Under the pieces are notes generated by a model, which was given only the letters and a program-made list of their open reading frames with translations, did no database searches and was not told the DNA's origin. A stretch of DNA of 64,000 bases. Source: Dirofilaria immitis. Taxonomy: Eukaryota > Nematoda > Chromadorea > Rhabditida > Onchocercidae. Below, one piece after another: positions 11,675-25,048 of the stretch. Within the stretch, counting starts at the first letter, position 1; each line of letters opens with the position of its first letter. The DNA lies in assembly GCA_024305405.1 (NCBI GenBank), contig JAKNDB010000076.1, forward strand, positions 1,360,501-1,424,500, given 5' to 3'. Made by a program: the position numbers and the translations under genes.

Positions 11675-14600
11675 CTATTTAGGTGGAAATGATGGCGGCA
11701 TAAATATTCCTGGATAAGCTGAAAATACAAAATATGATATACGCTTAGTTTTTCTACATCGATATTAACTATATATTGATCTGGTAACTCTTTGAAATTA
11801 ATAAACCTGATGAAAGAGTAAAGTAAATGAAATAAAAATTAAAAATAATTTCCTGGTTGAAAAGGTATTACAGACAGAATAAATCATATATGCTAACAAT
11901 GTGCATATGTCTAATTCAAGTGTAATATGGAACCATACTGAGTTATTGAATTATTAGAATGTTATATGTCATCGCCACGAAAAAATGATTTGGAAACATA
12001 ATCGATGAATAAAAAGTGAAGTCATCAGAAATCTAATTTTGCATTGTATCCAGAAATTCATATTCTAAGTTTGCTTCGAAATTTAAGAAAAATTTTGAAG
12101 CAAACTTGGAAAGAAATATAAAAAGATGTTTTGAAGAAATCTGTAAAAAAAAGAAAAAGCAGCTTCCTTATTTTTAATTACTTACCAAATGATGCATGCA
12201 AAGCAGCCATTTGTTGTTCATAAGCTTGCTGTGCAACAGCATTCACGGAATTTGGTGGCCCAGTCATTGGAAAAGCTGCACCAAATCTTTGCATGTATTG
12301 CATTTGTTGGTGTTGTTGTAACTGTGCAAAATAGGCCTAAAATATGGATAGAATTGGACATCAATTAAATATTCTGTATCAACGATTCACCTGCTGCTGT
12401 TGTTGATGCTGCATAAAGTTTAACGCAGAAGATTGTGCGCTTTGGGAACTTGTGCTGCGGTCGTTGTTGCTCGGAGCATGAGACTGAATGCTTGCGAAGG
12501 AATTCCCTGGAGCAGAATTCTGACTTCCTAACTGTTGCTGCACGACTTGCTTTGTTGCTGGTATGTTACCTTCAAAAGAAATCTAAAAATCCGCTGAAAA
12601 TGTAGGTTTAATTACCTACGGGCATGTAAGATATGATCTTTTACTTTGACATCTTCAAGTAAAAACTGATTCACGATAAAGAAATTCTAACTATTTCTTT
12701 TCAGCAAAAATTACTTTTCTGATAATATCTTCCTAAACAAGTACAACTTCACGTACTCTAAGCTCAGGTTATCAAATCTAGTTTATTTAGGAAACACACC
12801 TGTCCCTCCTTGTGACAGAGGTTGAGAATTAGAGGAAGCAACAATTGAAGATGATTGACTAATGCTATTGCTGAAATAACAAATGTTCAATTTTAATAAT
12901 CAATGGTCCATGAAACGTGAGAAAATACAATCTTAATTTTTAATATAAGATTATACCACAAATCACTGACCTTTCTTTAGATTGAAAAGGAATCAAACTT
13001 GGTGGATTAGCCTTCAAATCATGAATTTTATGTTTCGAAGTATGAGGCTGTGACATTCCTGGAGTTGTGGTATTATTCACTGATGGGCTGATAAATGGTA
13101 TAAAATATGGCTGTGCAAAAACTGAAGCAGAAGGAGCATTTGACAAATTCGGCACCGAAATCGGGATAGCGGACGCATGACGTAATCCTAAGAGTTCAAG
13201 ATAAACGTTACAATTAAAATTTTAGTAATCTTGTAGTTTAAGTGAGCAACGTTTCATACTAGCATGACTAACAATAGCTCTTTCAAAGGAGATATAAATT
13301 AAACAATATGACAAAAAGACAGCACAAAACAGTTGTTCGAAAAAGAAACCCGATGGGTCCATGAAGGAGGACGCAAAAGAACTGAGAGTGTTTGCCTGTG
13401 ACTGTGTTTTGGTTTCGTGCTTTTTGAGCCTGAAAAGTCTAGACAATTTTTTTTTGATTAAGCAGTAAAAGAATCAAAACTTAAACCTTCAAAATATGAA
13501 GTTCCAAATTGCATTTTCCTCAAAAAAAATATGAAAACATAAAAATAAACCATCAGAAGAGAAGCCCTGATTCATTTCTGCTGGTATTCGAGGAATTGAT
13601 AATGTACTACCGATGGTAGTAGTTGACGAGCTTACAGGACAAAGCAAAGTGGATGAATCAATCCCACTTTTTGAGACAGTGACCACTTTCTCGTCTTCGA
13701 TCGACAAACTTTAATTACAAATAATCATCCCAAAAAAAACAATAAATTCCTCTTTATTCTTTCTATAAAAAGTAAAGCTTTTTGCTTTAGGTAAGCAACA
13801 GTAAAGACCATAAGCAGCAAGCGTTCATAAAATCTTAAAAATATTTCCATATTTATAAAATTATAACAAACCTTAATTGCTCTATTGAGGTTTTTTCAGT
13901 GTTATTTACTAACTCTTTGATTCGATCCAAAGATCGCTCTTCTGATTTATCAGCCACCTGTGAATTCAAGAATCTTATCTCATTTTTATCATGCTGCATT
14001 AAATGCAAAAGAAATAGACAATAAACTTTTTAGTAGAAATTTATTTTTAGCTGAAATTTGTTTCAAAAAATACCTCTTTCTCTAGAGTAGGAGCATCATC
14101 TGAAATGTCTGAAAATGCAGGTGAAGCAGCACCAGCATGAGGCGTCGTAGAAGTAACGCTAAAAATTTCAAATAAAACAATAGAATTAGCGCTAATTTTT
14201 GGTTTGAATACTTTAAAAATGAAAATGAAAAGAAAAGAACTATACCTAGTTGATGGCAATATTCCAGAACTGGAGATAACGGTTGTCGACTGCTGCTCAT
14301 ATAAACGAGCTTCTCCACTGTTATTTGTCACCATTTTACGAATAGCATCTAGTGCAGTGGGCATTTCTTTCTGACTTACTGTATTACTACTATTGAATAA
14401 AACACCATATACTGAAATATATATATATAATAACGTTAATATAATCATTATATATATTGCAGAATAAAAGACAATTACGAATGTAGCCTCTATTCCAAAC
14501 TCTATCTTCCTAATTAAACTAAAATATCAACTTAGCTGTGATATGTATACCAGTTACTGCTGAATAATAGAGAAAAATATAACATATTTTCATTGTGTAA

Positions 14601-17600
14601 ATTTAGATTTTAATGAGTATATCGATTCAATAAGTTCCAGTAGCAACTGGTAAAATTTTTTCCCCACCTTTGCTCGTGTCAGCATTTTTGGACTTCTAGC
14701 ACTGAATGTTTTTTTGCCGTCAGCTTTTGTAACTCCACCGCCTGTTTCTGTCTTCTGTGTGACAACCTATAAAAATTATGGTTATAAATCTATTTTAAGG
14801 CAACACGATATCATTTAAAGCAAATAATTAACCTTAAATAAGAACAGCTTGAAATAGTTATACCTTGAAGAGCTCACTAATACTTTGTTCTTCATGGTTT
14901 GTAAGCATTTTCGACAATTTCGGTTTTGATGAAACCAAATGGAGACTGCTTTCATCATTTCTGGATTTCTTTATTTCCGAAACAATTTTTCCTGAGGAAA
15001 CTGTAAGTATTTCTCTATCTGTATCGACAGCAACATCTTTCATGACAACTAAATTTGTCTGAGTACCCATAGTTTCAACGTAGATCTGCAAAATAACACG
15101 CTTAGAAAGCCCTCAAAGTTTCAACGTAATTTATTTCAAAAAATGAATAAATTTATATTGAACTGCTTTTTACCGCTCTTCCTCCATCTTCTTTTACAAA
15201 ATGTGTATGGTAGTGTACTGCCAATTGTGGCTGAGTGTCATAGCGATGTTCACAACCTGCTACCGGACAAGAGTACATTGTAGATAAACGCATTCGCGTA
15301 ACTGAGATGAACCATTGTCTGCAATGGTCCCAAATGAGCCGAGGGTAGATATTGGATCATTACTTCCTGAAGTAAACCATGAGACTGGCGATTGAGACCT
15401 TTCTTCGTCCTGTAGATCTCCACCGACAGCTGCAATATTTCTATTTTTTGAAATTTATCACTCTAAAAGAACGAAGAAATATATCAAAAATTTTTCAAAC
15501 AAATATTTAATGCGTAGTTCTCGTTTTGCAAAGACAACAAACAGCATAGCTAGGAACTCAATCCAAAAGATATAAATGTTTAACATTCACTTAAAATTTA
15601 TCAGAACTGCATAAAACAGTTCCTTTCGTTCATTGATCCATAAATTTTGTGGAATGCTCCGATATACTATTCTGATATGAGTAAAGACTGATATATTTTC
15701 CATTTTTATAAAAATAGGTGCACAAAAGAGTTGATTATATAACTGCGATGCTCACACAATTTGATGATTTGTAACTTACACTGTACATCACTGGTTGAAG
15801 CGCTTGATGGTCGACCAACGTTTCCAATCAAACCTTTTCTTCCCATCGGTTTAATTTCAGGAAAGCCGTTTGGTGGACAAACTGAGGAACTTCTGTTCGA
15901 CCTTTAGAACCGTTTTTTTTTAATTTAAAACAATTTGCGAGTTTTCAGAAACTTGTGAAAAGTAAAAATATTAACCTAATCATATTTATTAGAATGAAAA
16001 TAAAGTTAACTCATAATAAACAAGAAAGACAAATTAAAAACAAAATAAATTGCATACGCCAAATTAGATAAAACGAAAAAACTACATTTGTATTAACTAC
16101 ATTTTAAATTAGATAAAAGAAATATTTCTTTTATTAAATAAACCTTTAGCATTGAATCGCTGCTTTGATGGACTGCCACCGTTTGTTTTATCATGTGAAC
16201 TGAATAAATCAAATGCAGATGCATTGCTTGATGCAACAGACGCACCACCACATCTAAACTCCTCTTACAACAGATAATTGGCAATGAGACTGCAAATAAT
16301 GCATTACTAAATTATAACTGTAAATGAAAGATTGGAAATTTACTTACTTTTTACTCATGTAAATGTGTTGTAAAGGTGGCAAACCGTCACCCAAAATACC
16401 ATATAAATCATGGCCATTCCAATTTGTAACATAATATAAATAATCTACAAAATTTGATTTTTGGTAAAATTTGCATGAATTAAGCAGTACTTGCTTGCTT
16501 GAATTAAAAATTCAATCAACAAGACTGTATTTTACATCATTTCAACGTCCGAATACTATTCTTATTCTGCTAGATTATTCTTCTTCTGATGCTTCATTTC
16601 AGTTCCTTATTTCTATATCATTGTATATCAGCTGAGAATCAATGAAGTCACGAATATTATTTTTGAAAGTAATTTGAATAAATGAAGTCAAAAGTAGGGT
16701 TAAAAGAATAGTTTTTTTCTAAAAAAGTAGCAGTTGTTATGAACTTACTGGAAGCTTTTGCAAGTACTGAAATATTGAGACAATGAGTTGAGCCAACTTT
16801 TATATCTATATCGCCATCGTTAGCTTGCACGGATTTCACAGTAACACATGTTGAGCAATCCCGCATATCCTATAATTAATTTAGCGCGACAAGATGGAAG
16901 AATATTTGGATGTCTAAGAGACAATTTTTTGTAGTAAGGTTGAAACTTCACCAAAAATTCATTAGATGTCACTTTGAGTGCAAAACTTTTCAGTGCCTTC
17001 AAACATTACGATATATTGAAATATGGCTTAATACAACAAATTATGGTCTTCGTATTAAATCAAATAGTGATTTCTGCTATTAAAAATAGATTTTAATTAG
17101 GATATTGATTTCAAATTCTGAAAGAAATATGGCTTTTTTGAAAATCTCATTTCTCAATACATCTCTTTTTTCAAATGTTATAAACAGCTTTGTAACTAGA
17201 TCTCACCATAATGAAAGACTAATGTTTGTTCATTAGGTTAACGTAAAGCAAGCGTATTCTATTACCATATTTGAAATCTTTGATATTTAAATTTCGAATA
17301 TATGACGAATTTTTATTTTCCCGAAACTTACCAGTTTTTTCTTTTTGTTGAATTAGCATTTGCAGAAATTACGCTTGATTGTGAAGCTGCTGTATTAAAA
17401 GAGGATGCTATACTGCTAGGAGAAGCCTGGTAAGTTTCACGCTCAATTCGTTCACTGACACGACGTTTCTTTTTTCGTATTTTGTTGCATGGTGTATTGT
17501 GCGTTCTACAAAAAGTTATTTTGACTATTTCAATTCATATCGTCATTAAGAATTTATTATTTGACACTGAGATAAAATGCGGCAAATAGAGTTTTAAAAC

Positions 17601-20466
17601 CACTGCTTCTGTTTTGATATCTAAAACTTAAAAAATTTGTGACAACTAAATGTTATGAAAGGCGATAAAAATTTAAAAAAAAAGGAAAAAACACCATTTC
17701 AGAAAAAAATCAAAAAAATCGTCGTCTTAATAACACCTCATTCTTTTTGCACAACATTAAAGATTTTACTCCTAAATAATATCCGAAACTAATACAGGGA
17801 AAAGACAAAACAAAATTCCTCATCCACTTTTTTTATCATATTCAGTAATTAGAAAAAATGCACCTACTGTAAACTGTAGACGTATGAAGTATGTAAAATT
17901 CTACTTACCATATTTCACAGATTCTACTTGCCATGGTCATTCACTATGCAGCGCCAAATTAAATATTGTGATACAAAAAGCAACTCTCAATATGACGAAA
18001 TATATAACTTGTATTAGTTTCGAGATTTGAAACTATATTATCTTGCAGTATGGCAGACCAGTTTGAAATAAGAAAAAGCATAAGATTTTGTTAGAAATTG
18101 TAAAGATACAAAAAATATGAAAACTGACCCTGTATTTTTTAAGCCAATACCATCTACAGCACTATTCTGCCGATCCAGATCTGCAGAATCTTCACCAAAC
18201 TGTGCCTCCTTTAAATTTTTAAATGACTAATGTCAAATAATTGTAGAATATAGTGAGAGCGAAGCAATTACACAATGCATAATATAAGTGTAAAGGTAAA
18301 ACCAAAGAAAAATAAGATAGCATGAAAAGATCTCATTTACATATTATATATAGTTACAAATAATAACAAGTTTCAAAACACTTTATGCTGAAACAAAGGT
18401 AACAAAAAACTGTTAAATGTTAAATGACTACCAATATAATGCGCTACATGAAGCCACCGACGTTATATAATTTCTCAGATCTAACAATTTCGAAGTACAG
18501 AACGAGTAAATGTAATTCAAATTATGTTACAATTTTTTCTTGACCCATAAGAGTAATTGTAATTTTCTCGCAATCTATGCTAATATTTCTTGTTAAATGA
18601 CTACTAATTAATGCATCATAGGTACTGATGTGCGTGATGCCTGACTTTTTAACACATGAAAATTCTGGCATTATGTAAAATCATAATTTCTCCTTTTATA
18701 CATATGAGTAGTTAAATTAACCGACTAGAATATGAAATAAACTTGACTTTCAGCAAATACAAGACGTACACTGGTAGAAGTCTGTGTTTGCAGCGAAAGA
18801 ACATGAGAGCTGTGTTCGTCAACCGTCACTGAACTTGTCACATTTGATGGTTCTAGCAAAAATTTTCTATGATTCAAAAGATTTTTAAACATGAAATTAA
18901 GGAAAATCTTTACTACTTTTTGAAGTTTCAATCCAGATTTTGTTTCAGACATTTCAAAATTGTGTTTTTGCAATTTCACAATGTATTTTGTACGGAAATT
19001 ATTAGTCAAAGATCTCAGATGATGTTCCAATATATTTATAAACTTAGCTTATGTAATTTCAGTAACTACTTGATCAACAAATCTAGCTAAAATAAAGGAA
19101 AAAATGAATTGACAAATCAAACAACATTAGTATATTAGTAAGTTATTACCTGGAGAAGTTATGTTCGAAGATACAGAAATATTAATCGCTAGCTGACGCG
19201 TACTCGAATGCGGTGTACTGTATGGAGGATGATGCTCAAAATGCTGTAGCCCGCTATGACGAAATTTGCTTGTATTAGCAGATCCCGCTTCAAAACCAGT
19301 ATTCTGGTATCCAGGCCTAAAAGAATGGACTAAACGAAGACACAATAAATAATTATTCTCTCTATTGAATTAATTGATTCAATAAACAAATGGACTTTCA
19401 AAAAACTGCTTTGTGTAACTGAAATTTCAGATAATTTAATATTTGTTGCTGCGGTACGTAACTCTTAAGTGAATAACTACTTTTGAATACAGTTAATACA
19501 AGAAAAATTACATTATTTAATATTGTAAAATTAAATTTTTTGAAACAAACTGTATTAATAAAAATTCCTGACATTTTCTTAAATTGATTAACTGAAATAC
19601 CATAAGATAGTTTTTAAATGGATTAGACTCTAATCTTTTCACATCAAATCAAGATGAAAGACATAAGAAACGACTATTCCGGAATTAAAAAAATGTACCA
19701 GTTAACCGGCTGGTTAACGCTTACAGCAGTTGACTGCACGTGTAAATTGTTACCCGTTTCTTCTTCATCATCTATTTCTCCTTCTTCTTTAGATATATCA
19801 TCACTTCGCACCGATCCTGGAGAATTGTAGAAATTTAAAAGAAGAAGAATATTTCTAATCAAATATTAGTGCTACAAACAGTTTTACGATGGAAATTTTT
19901 TTCTAAAATTCCTTTATGAAGTTGACAGTTCATCGAAATATATTGTTTTCACAATGACAATTCAAAGCAGAAGCAAATATCTTAAGCACATGAATAATAA
20001 ATCCGCAACACACAACAAATGTTCCAATGAAACCTACCATCGCAACATTTTTCTCCAAGATATGAAAATTGTCCACCACTGCTGACCGGACTCTGTGTCC
20101 GTTTGATAGTCATTTTCAATCGATCATCTCGATGAACACCTTGAACTACTTTTGGAACTCCACTTTCACGGTAAAAATTTGGCTTCGGTTCTGGATCAAC
20201 CGGATGACTTTCCACACCTACAACAGTGGATCTAAATGCTAGGGATGAAAAGTACAAGAAATTATAAAAAGGAGTAATAAGGATTCCTTAATTTTGATAA
20301 ATAATGATTTACCATCTTCGGAACTTGGTGTTAATTCAACCGCTTTTTCATAACTAGTCGTTTTGGAGGATGTTTCCGCGCAACCTGTCTGGGATGAATG
20401 AGTGCTATCCAGAATAGCATCGTCTATCATTAAACGGCCCTCATCTTCATCGTATGAATCACCCAT
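11675..20466 (-). CDS. C2H2 zinc-finger nuclear protein, scribbler/ZNF608/ZNF609-like
   Basis: A large protein of about 24 exons, from ATG at 20464-20466 to TAG at 11675-11677. In order: an acidic N-terminus (MGDSYDEDEGRLMIDDAIL); DDRLKMTIKRTQSP; a Glu-rich patch; a basic cluster CNKIRKKKRRVSERIERE (17332-17505) that could be a nuclear signal; a domain with DYLYYVTNWNGHDLYG (16348-16444); one C2H2 finger CPVAGCEHRYDTQPQLAVHY (C-x4-C-x12-H-x3-H, exon 15174-15429); the motif SPAFSDISDDAPTLEKE (14074-14158); then a Ser/Gln-rich tail ending PPSFPPK. One finger with this spacing, a preceding conserved domain, and a SPA(Y/F)SDISD motif recall scribbler/ZNF608/ZNF609 transcriptional co-regulators; that link is from memory of the family. 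One base is missing near 15300-15301 just before the finger; otherwise phases agree. The 5'-most start is supported by upstream stops. Confidence 0.72.
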
Positions 20467-21917
20467 TTTCTATTCATTCATTCATTCATAATTAAACCCA
20501 TTTTATATCAATCGGGTTAAAAACAGATTGATGAAATCGAAGTTCCTGAAAAGATGAGACAAAAACATATGGCAAGCGAGTTAAATTCATAATGTCTGTA
20601 ACAACATAACAATGAATGAATCAGATGACTGTTATCCACTCGTGCTCGTAGAGTGCAGTGAAAACACACATATAGATGATTAAAAATCCAAACTGGAAAT
20701 TCAAAATAATTACTTTGCATAACAAATAATAATAAAATTTATGCAAACTGTAACTTGAAACAGTCTGGTATAGACAGAAAGATTCGATCTCGATGTCCAA
20801 AATGTAATAATTCCTCATAAAATTCCATCATTACAATGCAATGTGATAGGTAGTTTTAGATAATTTACCCAAAACAATGTAAAAATCACGCTTCTGGCAG
20901 AAAGACATCTGTTTGTATAATTTGTACTTTAACTACTGTACATTTTAATTTTCTTGATAACTTTCATATATGTTCCAATATTCTATCACTTCCATACCAG
21001 CCAACTATCATCCAAAGAAGCTATCCATTCTTACACTTCTAATAATTTTTAGTTCTTCTGATAAAGGTTATCTCGAAGTAGATAAAATCTCAATAATTCT
21101 ATCACTATTTGTTTCCACAAATATTTTAAATTTTAGAAATTGAAGTTTCTTCATTTTCTCCTTTCCATCTACCTTGCCATTTCTTTCACATTATGTTTTT
21201 TCTAAAACAGTAAGGACAATAAATTAAAACTCTCTCTTAAGGCACGTCTGTTCCTCAATACTCCTAACTGAACAATATTTCATAAAATTCAATCTCTGGA
21301 TTGATCTCGATTATCGCTATTTAGAACAGTTCCTTTTCCCATACAACAAAAAGAATAAAAGAAAATAAACCATCAGGAAGACGTAAAGCAATGAAAGCAA
21401 GAAAGACCAAAAAGCTTCTTGTCTTATATTGCAAACATGCATCTTTCGGCATCAACAACAGACACATGAATCGAACTAATATACATAATTAGTGATTAAG
21501 ACAAACGACGATTCATTTCAGCCTTTACGCTTGAAATGCAAGGTTGATATTCACCAACAACACTTAGTAGCTATTCAATCATCAAAACTATTCCTTAGAG
21601 CTTTTTCTACTCTAGTAATCACCAAGTCTTTGTTCGATCCCAGGAACTGGTAATCAGTAATTCAACTAATCAGTTAACTGATGAAAGAAGTTTTTAACAT
21701 TATAAGAAGTTGCGTACTACTTAGAACACAGAGCATATTCTTGAGATACAAGTATACTAATCCGTTGCTAACAATACCATAACTGAATTTCCTTCATTTA
21801 TCTATTATATCTACTTGAATGGCATAAATTTCCGAAACCGTCTTCCTCATTTTATAATGAAATTATATCCTTCTTGTCCACTTTTGCGCTTATAACATCA
21901 GCAATACAGCAACGACA

Positions 21918-22196
21918 TGGTATTAAGAAGACCTCCAACACATAATCTCTTAGAAATCGCAAAGTCAGGAGCCATACTGGGTATTCCTAAACAAGTCCCA
22001 GTTATTCCACATGCACGTCATCGCTATTATGCTGTTATATGGGTAGTAGCTCATCATCATCTATTGCAGCCCAGTAAGGCTTAAGTTATCGTGAGAGAGG
22101 ATGTCATCCTACGTGTGTCTGCAGGTTTGAGGGATCCGTCTGGTCTCGACTACTGGTCAGATTATACTGAGGATCTCGAGATTACTGCAATGAAAT
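21918..22196 (+). other. GC-richer, mostly open stretch; unrecognised
   Basis: Reading plus strand from ATG at 21918, 55 codons (MVLRRPPTHNLLEIAKSGAI and on) run to a TAA at 22083-22085. The same frame then continues open for a further 36 codons (VIVREDVILRVSAGLRDPSG and on) to TGA at 22194-22196. Base composition and residue use are unlike the surrounding DNA. I do not recognise the product. It could be an exon pair, a gene relic broken by one stop, or a 5' untranslated region of the divergent zinc-finger gene. Confidence 0.3.
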
Positions 22197-24090
22197 GATG
22201 TAGAACTAGAGTAGGAAAGTTGAAGAAATTTAATAAAGTGTAGAAAATAGATAACATCAATATATCATATTTGTGCTGTGAATATCATCTATTTATTATT
22301 ATGGAAGGGTTGTATTGTCAAAGAAACTGTTTCTATTCTTAGTGATAAAGCATGGGAGAATGTGTTTTCTTCTGAGCAGATAATATGTTAGGAAGTTGTT
22401 TTTCCTTTTGTAGGCAGTATCAATGGACTGGTCCATTTTCATGTTAAGGTGACAAATTCTTATTTCAGTATATTAGCATCGATGAAAATATTCCGGAAGC
22501 TCGAAGAATTGATTTTTGTTTTTAAGAATGGCATCTCTAAGTTGGGCACAAACATCCTTGATTCTTCGATATTTTATTGATCACCTCGGATGTTTTGAAA
22601 ATTTAATGCTTAAATCGCACCTTTCGGTCGGATCTTGCAGTCTAGAATAGTTTTTTACTTACTAAATTTTTAATTGCATCTTTTCAACATTTCTGACGAT
22701 TCCGAGATTCTAAATATTTCCTCTTAGTCTTCCATTCAATTTTTTGTCTTCATTTGATTCTTGCAGAATATCTCTGGATCATTTTTGCAAAAAATATTTG
22801 TATGCATTCCTATGAACACACTCCATGTTGATTTGTCCATATGAATTAAGAAATCTATTCCTGGGAGTAAATCTTTCATTGCAGAATATGAAGTCATTTA
22901 TTTCCAAGGAATCGTTAATTCTTTTACAAAATTACCGCAATATTTCTTAAAATAATTTTTAATTAGAAGATAGGAAGAGTTCCAAAAGCATGAATCATCT
23001 TGCATATTATCATTTTACATTTTAAATCTTACATTGTACAAATTTAGTACTATTGGAAATTTCCAACGTACAAGCTTGAAGTAGCAGCTTTACCTGTGAT
23101 GTAAAATGCCCCGTAAATATGAATTCAGAAAGATTTGTAATCCGACGAATTACGACAAATTCATCGTCTTACTCCACCACTCAGACAAAAGCTACTACTC
23201 CAAGTTGGCGGTATATAAAATTAAAATCATAAAGATCTATCTGCAAAAATTTAAAATTTAAATATAAACACATAGTTGATTCGTTTAAATTATAAAAATC
23301 ACAATGAGTTCTATTTGAATCATAAAAATCACAATGACGGAAGTCTTTAATAAAGTAAAAAAAAAAATACAAACAATAATGATTGAGTGATCATTTTCAT
23401 TCTTCAGATGAAGTTCTTAATGGTTCAGACATATTTAAATAAATAAGTGACAAAGAATTTGATTTCATGCTTCAAAAGTAACGTACCTGTAGTATTGAGG
23501 AATTGGAAATTTAGTTTTTTAATAGTTTTAATTTAAGGTATATAAAAATATGCCTATGTGATGGCAATTTGATTATGGTTCGCTTATAGCGAGATCGTTC
23601 AGTTGTGTTTTTAAACTGGCATTGACTGATGTGCCAAAAAAATTACGAGTTCGCTTATATGTAGTATAAACTTGTATCATATGCATATATTTTGGCTTAG
23701 TCTCTAAATCTTAACCATCAACTGAGATTCTGAAATTGGCTAAAGTTCCCAATGTTGTTGTTTATGCATAGCTTTCAGTAAGAAGACTTCTTTCCTTATG
23801 TTCTGGTGTTATAAAAAGATAAAAGGAGAAACTTGCAGTACATATATGCATGCCAGTATACTACAAAATTATTATAAATATAAAAATTATCAATTATTTT
23901 CCTTTCCAATTTGAGCAGATCAAATGATTCCAAGCAAAAAGATAGAGAAATTTGGTCGATGTAATTTCCATTTGAATCATTTTTTCATCCTTCCTGAATA
24001 ATATAGATATTATTTCAATCAGAATAATCCATTTTAGAACAATATTCTCATTACATCTTATTTTCTATGATTTTCGCTTAAAAAATACGT

Positions 24091-24238
24091 AAGCATGTGA
24101 AATCCAACACAATAGTCATTATATCAAAAACTGGATATGCTGTTGGGCATCGGTGCTGGACAAACAAGCAGAACAAGTGGTGTGGATATCGCAATAAAAA
24201 AATTGGTGAATGATATAAGGGTGCTGAATTTGCAGATC
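24091..24238 (+). pseudogene. purH: Rickettsiales-type purH fragment (nuclear Wolbachia-like insertion)
   Basis: A short relic of bacterial PurH (AICAR transformylase/IMP cyclohydrolase, the last two steps of purine synthesis). Plus-strand translation gives KHVKSNTIVIISKTGYAVG, then after an extra base GIGAGQTSRTSGVDIAIKK. The GIGAGQ(T/M)SR block and the following (V)DIAIKK are hallmarks of bacterial PurH; animal ATIC differs after GIGAGQ. About 50 codons remain of a protein normally about 500 long, so it cannot be functional. There are no introns and no neighbouring purine genes. The tsf-like fragment lies 520 bases downstream on the same strand. The inference is transfer from the Wolbachia endosymbiont. 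Confidence 0.82.
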
Positions 24239-24556
24239 TTTCATAAAAGTAATCTGATCAATCCCACTCTTTTTCTTATCTAATTTTCATTAGTTATTCA
24301 ATGGCAATTAATTTAAAATCATTGTGGGTATTAACATAACACGACATAGATCGATGAAATCGACGAACTGGATTCGTGAAATTGACTATTAATCGGATCA
24401 CAACTGTAGCTTTATCACTTTGTCACAAGATACACCATTGGTGTTAAAGCATCACAGAATTATCTGGATTGATTTATCTTTTAATTTTTTGCATTTCGAA
24501 TATCGACAACCTTGCTTGAACTCTATAAATTTAATCTATCATTTAGAAGAAGATAT

Positions 24557-24670
24557 ATGACAAACATTATTTTGCTTCAAGCAGTGGTATCCGATCATCT
24601 CTCAGGAATAGGACATTTTGCTAAAATGCTCATTCCAATTCTTTCTGAAAATTCAAAGATGACAAGTTAA
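24557..24670 (+). other. Short ORF between the purH and tsf fragments
   Basis: ATG at 24557 opens 37 codons (MTNIILLQAVVSDHLSGIGH and on) to TAA at 24668-24670. I do not recognise it. Its place between two bacterial fragments makes another endosymbiont relic possible, but nothing in the residues proves it. Confidence 0.2.
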
Positions 24671-24760
24671 TTATACTTTCAATGATTCACCGATCCGTCT
24701 AAAACGCGTTGTTATGTATAGAATAAATTTTCAGCATATCTGCATAATTAATTTATCATT

Positions 24761-25048
24761 GTAGTTGCTATGAAGCCTGAAGCTCTTTCTATAGATGGTT
24801 TAAGTTATGCAAGATTAAATAGTGAGCGTTTTATGATTGAGGAACAAGTAAATAGTTTAAGTAAGCCTGAAGAAATAACAGAGAAAATAGTAGATGGCCT
24901 AATGGCCAAGTATTATGAAAAAGTTATTTTGTTGGAGCAGAAGTTCATTAAAGATGATAAGATGAAAGTTTCTGATTTTATAAAGTTGAGTGAGTTGAAT
25001 GTTTTCAGTTCGATAAGTGCACAAAATATTAGAAATATTACTACGTAG
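24761..25048 (+). pseudogene. tsf: Rickettsiales-type EF-Ts (tsf) C-terminal fragment (nuclear Wolbachia-like insertion)
   Basis: Relic of elongation factor Ts, the nucleotide exchange factor for EF-Tu. Ninety-five codons are open from VVAMKPEALSIDGLSYARLN through EEQVNSLSKPEEITEKIVDG and KYYEKVILLEQKFIKDDKM to a TAG at 25046-25048. The order matches the C-terminal half of bacterial EF-Ts: the conserved (H)VAAM-P-AL block, then the KIV.G...K(Y/F)..E..LLEQ.F(I/V).D stretch. The N-terminal EF-Tu-binding part is absent, so it is not an active gene. The frame has stayed open, which suggests a recent insertion, or chance. The worm's own mitochondrial EF-Ts would carry introns and a targeting peptide. 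An imperfect 28-bp direct repeat (24645-24672 and 25270-25297) brackets it. Confidence 0.9.

Noticed and set aside
14047..14448. 133-codon ORF on the minus strand
   Set aside because: It fuses two real exons (14246-14411 and 14074-14158) of the zinc-finger gene through an intron.
17905..17935. Small exon encoding RICEI before a GTAAGT donor in the zinc-finger gene
   Set aside because: Joining it to the next exon gives TGA. Exon 18129-18209 joins 17332-17505 directly and in phase.
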